Below are positions 5,860 through 12,180 of a stretch of 12,180 nt of DNA, in pieces. A model generated the notes under the pieces. It saw only the letters and a list, made by a program, of their open reading frames with translations. It made no database searches and was not told the origin of the DNA. A program made the position numbers and the translations under genes. Origin of the DNA: Treponema sp. UBA7590 (GTDB lineage: Bacteria; Spirochaetota; Spirochaetia; Treponematales; Treponemataceae); contig DLKK01000040.1 of assembly GCA_002478955.1 (NCBI GenBank), positions 5,316 to 17,495 of the forward strand, in the 5' to 3' direction. The number at the start of each line of letters is the position of its first letter. The stretch's first letter is position 1.

Positions 5860-6221
5860 GTTGAATCGCTTATTTCATCAGAAAGACTGTCATCCGAATC
5901 GCTGTCCAATTTTTGTATATATTTTGACAAGCGCATAAAATCAGTAGAAGGAAGAATCTGAAATCCAATATCCGTGCCGTTTCCTTCAGTTTTTGCCCAG
6001 CAAGGATGACAAAGCAATGAAAAACTTTCGTTTGCCGCACGGGAAAAAGTAATTTTCGCCTCGTAGTCGTTGTTCAAATCTACGGCAACAGGAAAAGAAT
6101 AATGAATTTTGCAACCTTCACGGCTTATATTTTCAAGAGTTCCTGGAAGAGCACACAATTCCGGCGACAAAAATCTTCCAATATCTTCAAAACGATGCGA
6201 AAGCCTTTCTTCTGAATTCAT
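5844..6221 (-). CDS. PilZ-domain protein (putative c-di-GMP receptor)
   Basis: 125 aa, a single-domain size. It shows the two c-di-GMP-binding signatures: RxxxR as RLSHR (6-10) and (D/N)xSxxG as NISREG (31-36), followed by beta-rich sequence to about residue 100 (AKITFSR, GTDIGFQIL) and an acidic, Ser/Asp-rich tail (DSDSDDSLSDEISDS). Such proteins bind cyclic di-GMP and alter motility, surface or envelope functions by contacting a partner; the partner cannot be told here. It sits between the giant surface protein (24 bases upstream) and the methyltransferase it overlaps by 16 bases, so all three may share a transcript. No Shine-Dalgarno sequence precedes the ATG; CTCATATAATT abuts it instead. 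Confidence 0.85.
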   Translation of the reverse strand: MNSEERLSHRFEDIGRFLSPELCALPGTLENISREGCKIHYSFPVAVDLNNDYEAKITFSRAANESFSLLCHPCWAKTEGNGTDIGFQILPSTDFMRLSKYIQKLDSDSDDSLSDEISDSTCQII

Positions 6222-6230
6222 AATTATATG

Positions 6231-6259
6231 AGTATAGAGAATTGGTCAGTTCTTTACAA
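6231..6259 (-). promoter_or_regulatory. Candidate promoter for the PilZ-methyltransferase pair
   Basis: Read on the minus strand, TTGTAA (6254-6259) and TATACT (6231-6236) are separated by exactly 17 bases, overlapping the last codons of the giant upstream gene. Initiation about seven bases past the -10 would fall within a few bases of the PilZ ATG, which would explain the missing ribosome-binding site (a leaderless or near-leaderless message). Based on motif similarity only. Confidence 0.35.
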
Positions 6260-9200
6260 CCATTATTTTTCTCGTTTCATCAATTCCGTTTCCAAAAACA
6301 CGGACAAAATAAAGTCCACGCGCGACTTTTTTGCCGGATTTAGTAGTTCCATTCCAAGAATAATTGTGTTCGCCGGCAGAAGCCGTTCCGTGCTGAAGAT
6401 AACGGATAACATTTCCGTCAAGGGTCATCACAATTACATCAAGTTTTCCTTCTGAAGGCATATTCACACGGACAACAGACATTTCACCCTGATTTGCGTC
6501 AATAACATTATTAAAAATAGTTACATTTCCGCGCTGCAAAGCCACATCCTTCAACTTGAACGACCATAAATCAAGCGATGCAGGATTGTCTGAATTTTTT
6601 AGACGCAGAGCAAAAAGCGGCTGTTTTTCAAGCTTATAAATGCCTGAGATTTCATCGTAAACTGGCGCATGGCAAATTTTTGTCGCGGAACCATCAGAAT
6701 CAGCCAGCCCAAAGAGGAAAGAGACTTGATTTCCAGACGAATAACCATTTTTGCTCAAAGTTTCCCAATCGATGGCAAATTTCGCAACACTTTTGTCAAT
6801 TTCGCCGGAAACAAAAAGGTTTCTGGAATTTGTTGAAGGAGCAAGCGCCAAAAATGGAGAAACTTTTTCCATCGAAGAATTTGAATCCTCGCCACAAGGA
6901 ACAAAAGATGGAATCCAGACGCGAATATTTTCCTCAAGGTTTTTATTGTATTCAGAAGAAACAGAATCCGAATCAGGCTCATTGTCGTAATACATTATTA
7001 TTTTTTCAGGCAAAGTTTCTGCTGATTCAGAACTTCCAGAATCCTGCGATGTCACAACAAAAATATCGTGTTCGGTAAGCAAAGTTCCATCATTTTGCTG
7101 CTCTTTGTTCCAGTCATGGACAGAAAGATTGCTTTGCTTCGCGTCAGAAGGTGAAAATCCAAAATTTTCATCCACGAATCTGTCATCATAAGCGTAAACT
7201 GGATTCACCACATTCACCGCAAAATCGCTCAATGCATGAGCCTCGCCGTGCGTCATATAAATTCCATTTATGTCTGTGACAGAAGTAACCTTCACATCTT
7301 TTATGCCTGTAAAAGGATCAACAAATTTTCCGGCAGCGGGCGAAAAGCATTGAATATAATAATTCTTTACATCATCAAGAGTTACATTTCGGTTCAATGT
7401 AAAAATCAGTCCGGTGAATGTGTCCGAGGAATAAGTTTCCTGCGGTGGGATTTCTTTTTCAATCCAAAGATCGGAAACCACATCCTCTGCATCGTCGAAT
7501 TTGTGCGGATTTTCCGGGATTTTTATAAAGCGCAAGGAATCTGCAATTCCAAAAAATTCTGTTGTGCCATCTGAATTTTCAAGTTCAACTGTCTCAAGGC
7601 TTATTTTTTTGTTAAAAACGACATAAAGCTTGTTCCCTAAAATTTTAGCGGAAGTCATATTAAAGCGCGGCGGAACCAAGTCCACTGATTTTACAACTGT
7701 GGATTTCATAAGATTTCCGGCAAGGTCAGTCACACAGGCTTTTTCATCAAATTTGATTGAGAAATTCGTTTTAAGCGGCAAATTTGTTCCGTCGTTCAAG
7801 AAAATTGAAAAATAAAGAGAATCATTTGAAGAAATTTCACGCGGTTTTCTGATTTGCGACAAAAACAAAGAGCTTGAAGCTCCGGATTTTATTATTGAAT
7901 CTTTAAATTCAGTTTCTAGAGAATCCGAATCAACTCCATATTTAAAATAAGAAGATTTATTGTAAATAGTTGAATATCTTATTCCTCCTGAAGTTCTTAC
8001 CAAATCACCGGCAGAATTTCCGAACGGACGTGAGCCGCCGAATATATCAGAGGCATAAGAATCTTCCGAAAAAAGTGTTGACTTATTTTTTCCCCATCCA
8101 AACTGAGAATACCATTCCGCGCCTAGTTTGCTGAAAGATTCCTCCGAATTGTCAAAAACATGAAATTCGACTCGGTTCAAAACTGTGTCAGAAGACTCGC
8201 ATGCACCTAAAATCTCGCAGGTTTCATAATTTTGCCTAGAATTAGAACGCAAAGAATGATAAAGCGCAAAAACTGGCGCAGACAAATCCCACGAGCCGTA
8301 AACTGAATCGCTCCAGTCAGGTTCCAAGAAATCTTCCTTCTGAGCCGAAATTACAGAAAGAGTTTTCAATTTATGTTTTTCCCTTGATTTTACAAGCAAG
8401 CTGTTGCCTTCTGAATCTTTTATAAAATCATTGAAGTCCGATTCTGTACCATTTTCGTTGTCTGTGCCGCCCGTAGAAAGTTGAATAATTTTTCCAGAAG
8501 GAATTTGTGTATTTTCTGAATCAATATAGCCAGGCCAATACGGAAACCCCGAAGGATTTTCTGTGGCAGACTGACTTTGGTAACCGGCAAGAGCAATTCT
8601 AAAGCGGTGCGTCTGTTTTTGCGGTGAATCGACTTCGGAGGCTGAAATTGCAAAGATGCGGTAGAGCGAGTTCAGTTTTTCAGGAGCGGCTCCAGATTCA
8701 GATCCTAAAGAAATTTTTCCATTCTCAAATCGAACAAGCCCCGTCACAACAAATCCGCTTCCAGAAGAATTATTTTTCATTCCTCCGAAATTTTCTGAAC
8801 TTTGTACGTTCAAAGCTGAAGAATCGATTTTTCCGTCAAGAATTTTTATCTCCTCGGAATACTGGAACTCCAAGAAATTATGCGAATCGTAAGGCTTTTG
8901 ATTTTCCGGCAAATCCTCGTGCAACTCCTGGCCGGTGCGAACCGCAACCAAAACTGGCGGACACGAATCCGTCACATCAATAAAACGTTTTTCACCATCA
9001 TAATTTGCAACACGATTTTTATGCTCATCCAAAAGCCCCGCGAAATCACCGGAAACCGCACGAACGATATTCAAATACGGAATTGCCGCACGATGATTTC
9101 CGCTCATATCAGTGCTTTGCTCCGCACCCAAAGATTTTCCAGTCGCGTCAGTATTCCAAGTTTTAGGTGCTTTTAAATAGAATTTTTCAAGGTTGCCATG

Positions 9201-12180
9201 ATTTTCTGTGGTTTCTGTACATTCAGCGTCAATAAAAGTTCCAGAAAAACTGATTTTTTCACCATCATTTTCATAAGTCAGAAATTTTGAAGAATTTGCA
9301 ATATTTTTCCAGATTTCATTGTTTGAATTTTCAATTTTTAACGTTTTTCCAGAAACTGAATCCTTGAAAGAAACCTCAACAACATCATCGTATATTGTCC
9401 GCGCAAAAGAAATTTCCGGGTGCCCAAAACAGACATTTTCATTGTTTCCGCCATTATCCGTTGCCTCTGCAGCCGCAAAATACGAATTTCCACTTCCAGA
9501 AGATGAATATGCGCAATTTTCTATTGAAGAATTGTAAACAACCGCAAAATTCTCGGAGTTTTCATTGTCGCCAGCCTTCAAGTTCCATTCTGAATCACCT
9601 TCAAGATTCGCGCCGTTGCAGTAAAAATTTTGTCCGGCAGAAATTGTATTTCCGCCAAGTCCGCTTAAGGATGAAATAAATTTTTCAGAGCTGATTTCTG
9701 TTCCATCAGGAAATTTTCCTGGGAAAACCGCATCACCGCAATATTTGAAAATATTTTTTGCGCCGCTTCGCCAATAAAATTTATCAGAAATCTCGTCGTC
9801 GTACATTGAAGAAGAATCGCCGTTCAATAAAACAATATCTTTTCCTGCTGAAATATCCGGTTCTTTTCCAGAAGAATTTTTAAGGAGCGTTAAATTTCCA
9901 TTCAATAAAACAAAATTTCCGCTAACATCAACAGGACTTTTCCAGTTTATATTTTTTGCAGAATTGCCATCTTCTGAGAGTACCGAAATATATAGATTTT
10001 TTTCAACTGTTTCCGAGCCTACGGAAATTTTTTCCGCACTGATTTCAACATTATTCTTTTCATCCGCAGAAAAATACACATCGGCATCAAAAAAAGAAAT
10101 TCCAGAACTTACAAAATCCGAATCAAATTGAACCGTAGCCTTTAAACCTGAGATATTTACATTTCCAGAAACTTCTACAGACGAACAGAAAAAAGATTCT
10201 TTTGCCTTTATAGAAAGTGCCTCGTTTACTTTAATCGCTTTTTCAAACCTTACCGCTCCAGATGAAGCAAAAATTGCAATTTTTGAAGAAAAATTCGCAA
10301 TTTTGTAAAAAGTAACTGCCAACGACTTGGCTGTGATTTCAGTTTCTGACAAAGTTTCAACGGTTCCATTAAAAGTTACTTCAGAGCCACTAACAGAAAT
10401 CGGTGCATTTTCACTGTTTTTTAAACTTTCAGAAAAAGTTACAGCTCCTGCCGCAGAAATATAAGTTTCTGCCCCGAACATCGCAAGTTCACCGAATGTT
10501 ACAGCGCCACCTGCATTGATTTCTGTCTTTGCAGCACCTGAAATTGTAACTGATGATAAATAATTTTGTCCGTTCGTTGTTGTTATTTCTGAGGAAGAAA
10601 TTTGCGCCGCGCCTTTCGCTTCCATTGAATCAGCATAAACATCTGACTTGAAAGAAATTTCCGGTGCCGAAGAGATTTTTCCAAGCGGTGATGTCGCACT
10701 TCCAAGCGATGAATAAAAAATCGTTTTACCGCCAGAAGCAGAATCCAAAATCACAAAATTTCTTTTATCAACAGAAATTATTGAAGAACCGGCATTTTCT
10801 GAGCCAAAAACAAGATTTTTTCCATCAACATCAAATGTCGTATCCTTCAAAAGACTAACAGAAGTTGCGTGAATTGTTGCATTTTCATCCAAAACGATTG
10901 TTTTTTCTGTGTTTATTTCGATTGAATCGGAATTTATTTCACCTTGAATATTAAGTTTTTCAGTTTCAACCTGAATATCCTTTGCGGTCAAATCTCCGCC
11001 AACTGTCAGATTTCCACGCAAAATTAAAATATTATAAGAGATTTTTTCGCGGACAACTGTTCCACCGGAATTTCCGCCAGTGTAAATCCAAGCTCCAGAA
11101 TCATCAGCATCCTTAGTAAAAGCAACAGCGCAAAGTCCTGACGAATTAATGGTTCCCGAATTACTAAACGCTCCTGAAAAACAAACTGAAGAACCAGAAT
11201 TATCCGGCAGTGTCAGTGTTCCAGTTTCTTCATTTGTAAAACCAGCCTGAAATTTTATCTCCGCATCAGAACATTCCTCAAAATCCGCAGTTCCGGCATT
11301 TGTAAAATTACCCTGAAAATTGCCTGTCGAAATATTCTTAAATTTCACATTTTTCTCAGCGGCAATAGTCGTGCTGTTTTCCGAATTCGAATTTCCAACT
11401 GAAAAAGTTCCTGGCGAAACAGAAACTGTACAATTGGCAGAAAAAATTGTGTCCGCAAGAAGCAAAACGTTCCCCGCAGAAGCTGTCAAATCAGAATAAA
11501 AAGTCGCCTGCGACGCAGACACTGAAAAATCTTCTGCAAGCGTTATAGAGGAGTGAAAAAAAGCGTTTTGTGCATTTATAGAAACTTTTGCTCCTGAAAA
11601 ACTGTTAAGTGTTGAATAAAAATGAACATCACTAGCAGAAATATAAGTTTCTGCCCCGAACGTCGCAAGTTCACCGAATGTTACAGCGCCACCTGCATTG
11701 ATTTCTGTCTTTAAAGCACCTGAAATTGTAACTGCAGAATATTCCTGCCCTTTCGAAGTAACAATTTTTCCAGAATGAATTTCCACGTTGTTTTTGGCAA
11801 CAAGAGTATTTGCATAAACATCACAATTAAACTCAACAGGTGAGGTAGAATAAAAATCACCGATAGAACTAGTTCCTTGAGCAAAAACTGCTGAACAAAA
11901 ATTAACTTTTGAGCCGGATTCATTGCCCTCAAATGTAAGATTTTTTGTATTGGGCGAACTGACAGAACAAAATCGCCCATCCGTTCCGAAAACAAGATTT
12001 TTGCCATTCAGCTTAAATTTTGAATTTGTTAAAAGCAAAATGCTCACGGAATTTATTGTGGTCTCCGAATCCAATGTAATTGTTTTTTCTGTGTTTATTT
12101 CTATTGAATCCGAAGTCGTTTTACCTTTAATGCCCAATGATTCCGTTTCAATTTTTATTTCCTTTGCGGTCAAATCTCCG
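6246..12180 (-). CDS. Giant beta-helical surface/adhesin-like protein with FlgD-like C-terminal Ig domain (partial, N-terminus beyond window)
   Basis: At least 1977 residues; the frame stays open to the right edge (the residues Gly-Asp precede the first possible TTG), so the true start is outside. Residues are numbered from that TTG at 12171-12173. Residues 1 to about 760 are short Ser/Thr/Asn-rich beta-strand repeats of parallel beta-helix style, built around a tandem 394-residue module. The middle (about 770-1060) is Ser/Asn/Glu-rich and less regular. From about 1070 there are stretches like bacterial Ig-like SbsA domains: CPPVLVAVRTGQ followed by LEFQYSEEI, and PPRFNMTSAKILGNKLYVVFNKKI near 1500. 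The last 85 residues (VVRVNMPSEGKLDVIVMTLDGNVIR, then YSWNGTTKSGKKVARGLYFVRV) fit a FlgD Ig-like domain, often found at the ends of large exported proteins. It is probably surface-exposed or secreted, in adhesion or envelope structure. The specific function is unknown. Confidence 0.9.
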   Translation of the reverse strand, partial: GDLTAKEIKIETESLGIKGKTTSDSIEINTEKTITLDSETTINSVSILLLTNSKFKLNGKNLVFGTDGRFCSVSSPNTKNLTFEGNESGSKVNFCSAVFAQGTSSIGDFYSTSPVEFNCDVYANTLVAKNNVEIHSGKIVTSKGQEYSAVTISGALKTEINAGGAVTFGELATFGAETYISASDVHFYSTLNSFSGAKVSINAQNAFFHSSITLAEDFSVSASQATFYSDLTASAGNVLLLADTIFSANCTVSVSPGTFSVGNSNSENSTTIAAEKNVKFKNISTGNFQGNFTNAGTADFEECSDAEIKFQAGFTNEETGTLTLPDNSGSSVCFSGAFSNSGTINSSGLCAVAFTKDADDSGAWIYTGGNSGGTVVREKISYNILILRGNLTVGGDLTAKDIQVETEKLNIQGEINSDSIEINTEKTIVLDENATIHATSVSLLKDTTFDVDGKNLVFGSENAGSSIISVDKRNFVILDSASGGKTIFYSSLGSATSPLGKISSAPEISFKSDVYADSMEAKGAAQISSSEITTTNGQNYLSSVTISGAAKTEINAGGAVTFGELAMFGAETYISAAGAVTFSESLKNSENAPISVSGSEVTFNGTVETLSETEITAKSLAVTFYKIANFSSKIAIFASSGAVRFEKAIKVNEALSIKAKESFFCSSVEVSGNVNISGLKATVQFDSDFVSSGISFFDADVYFSADEKNNVEISAEKISVGSETVEKNLYISVLSEDGNSAKNINWKSPVDVSGNFVLLNGNLTLLKNSSGKEPDISAGKDIVLLNGDSSSMYDDEISDKFYWRSGAKNIFKYCGDAVFPGKFPDGTEISSEKFISSLSGLGGNTISAGQNFYCNGANLEGDSEWNLKAGDNENSENFAVVYNSSIENCAYSSSGSGNSYFAAAEATDNGGNNENVCFGHPEISFARTIYDDVVEVSFKDSVSGKTLKIENSNNEIWKNIANSSKFLTYENDGEKISFSGTFIDAECTETTENHGNLEKFYLKAPKTWNTDATGKSLGAEQSTDMSGNHRAAIPYLNIVRAVSGDFAGLLDEHKNRVANYDGEKRFIDVTDSCPPVLVAVRTGQELHEDLPENQKPYDSHNFLEFQYSEEIKILDGKIDSSALNVQSSENFGGMKNNSSGSGFVVTGLVRFENGKISLGSESGAAPEKLNSLYRIFAISASEVDSPQKQTHRFRIALAGYQSQSATENPSGFPYWPGYIDSENTQIPSGKIIQLSTGGTDNENGTESDFNDFIKDSEGNSLLVKSREKHKLKTLSVISAQKEDFLEPDWSDSVYGSWDLSAPVFALYHSLRSNSRQNYETCEILGACESSDTVLNRVEFHVFDNSEESFSKLGAEWYSQFGWGKNKSTLFSEDSYASDIFGGSRPFGNSAGDLVRTSGGIRYSTIYNKSSYFKYGVDSDSLETEFKDSIIKSGASSSLFLSQIRKPREISSNDSLYFSIFLNDGTNLPLKTNFSIKFDEKACVTDLAGNLMKSTVVKSVDLVPPRFNMTSAKILGNKLYVVFNKKISLETVELENSDGTTEFFGIADSLRFIKIPENPHKFDDAEDVVSDLWIEKEIPPQETYSSDTFTGLIFTLNRNVTLDDVKNYYIQCFSPAAGKFVDPFTGIKDVKVTSVTDINGIYMTHGEAHALSDFAVNVVNPVYAYDDRFVDENFGFSPSDAKQSNLSVHDWNKEQQNDGTLLTEHDIFVVTSQDSGSSESAETLPEKIIMYYDNEPDSDSVSSEYNKNLEENIRVWIPSFVPCGEDSNSSMEKVSPFLALAPSTNSRNLFVSGEIDKSVAKFAIDWETLSKNGYSSGNQVSFLFGLADSDGSATKICHAPVYDEISGIYKLEKQPLFALRLKNSDNPASLDLWSFKLKDVALQRGNVTIFNNVIDANQGEMSVVRVNMPSEGKLDVIVMTLDGNVIRYLQHGTASAGEHNYSWNGTTKSGKKVARGLYFVRVFGNGIDETRKIMVVKN
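10453..10998 (-). repeat. Module copy 2 of the 394-codon tandem repeat
   Basis: The segment aligns with 11635-12180 at a constant offset of 1182 bp (394 codons), checked at 10453, 10897 and 10981. It encodes GDLTAKDIQVETEKL through to FGAETYISA. The portion 10453-10552 is nearly identical to 11635-11734 (97 of 100 bases by my alignment), while the central part is clearly diverged at protein level. Confidence 0.85.
11635..12180 (-). repeat. Module copy 1 of the 394-codon tandem repeat (reaches window edge)
   Basis: Partner of 10453-10998. It encodes GDLTAKEIKIETESL through SDSIEINTEKT and GKNLVFG to FGAETYISA. Because the match runs right to the last base of the window, the homologous segment, and possibly further copies, may continue beyond it. 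Confidence 0.85.

Noticed and set aside
12171..12173. TTG as the start of the giant surface protein
   Set aside because: The frame is open beyond it to the window edge, and the preceding Gly-Asp matches the internal repeat copy (GGDLTAKD), so the protein continues outside the window.

Overview
The window looks like chromosomal DNA from a host-associated or gut-type spirochaete, most likely a Treponema. The grounds are a moderately AT-rich sequence, a very large beta-helical surface protein ending in a FlgD-like Ig domain, a stand-alone PilZ protein beside a THUMP/FtsJ-type rRNA methyltransferase, and AT-rich spacers carrying recurrent CGAGTTTT/AAAACTCG hairpins. The taxonomic call is inference from style and recalled protein families; no rRNA or other phylogenetic marker is present.

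Layout, left to right. Positions 1-522 have no convincing gene. They hold a small hairpin and then a conspicuous GC-rich block (about 121-480) packed with short inverted and direct repeats, ending in a perfect 13-bp stem with a GCAA loop. A plus-strand serine O-acetyltransferase gene (cysE type, 523-1389) follows, making O-acetylserine for cysteine synthesis. After a spacer with a 17-bp perfect hairpin comes an unusual two-gene plus-strand islet. The first gene (1627-2571) encodes a Gly/Ser-rich protein with a textbook double-glycine secretion leader and a C-terminal domain with Cys/His features of NlpC/P60- or CHAP-like hydrolases. The second (2638-3345) encodes an exported protein with weak leucine-rich-repeat character. 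A 12-bp hairpin lies between them and another CGAGTTTT-type hairpin closes the islet. Then comes the housekeeping repair gene radA (3502-4851).

The remainder is on the minus strand and converges on radA: a huge beta-helical surface protein, open at the right edge (6246-12180); a PilZ-domain protein (5844-6221); and an RlmM-like 2'-O-ribose methyltransferase (4873-5859) whose start overlaps the PilZ gene by 16 bases. The giant protein contains a tandem 394-codon module, two copies of which are visible in exact register.

The best candidate for something undescribed is the double-glycine-leader protein and its exported neighbour. They could form a secreted cell-wall hydrolase or effector with a periplasmic partner or immunity protein, bracketed by two hairpins of the same repeat family. 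The leader is strong sequence evidence; the enzymatic and immunity roles are inference. No peptidase-containing ABC exporter is visible, so export would have to be supplied from elsewhere.
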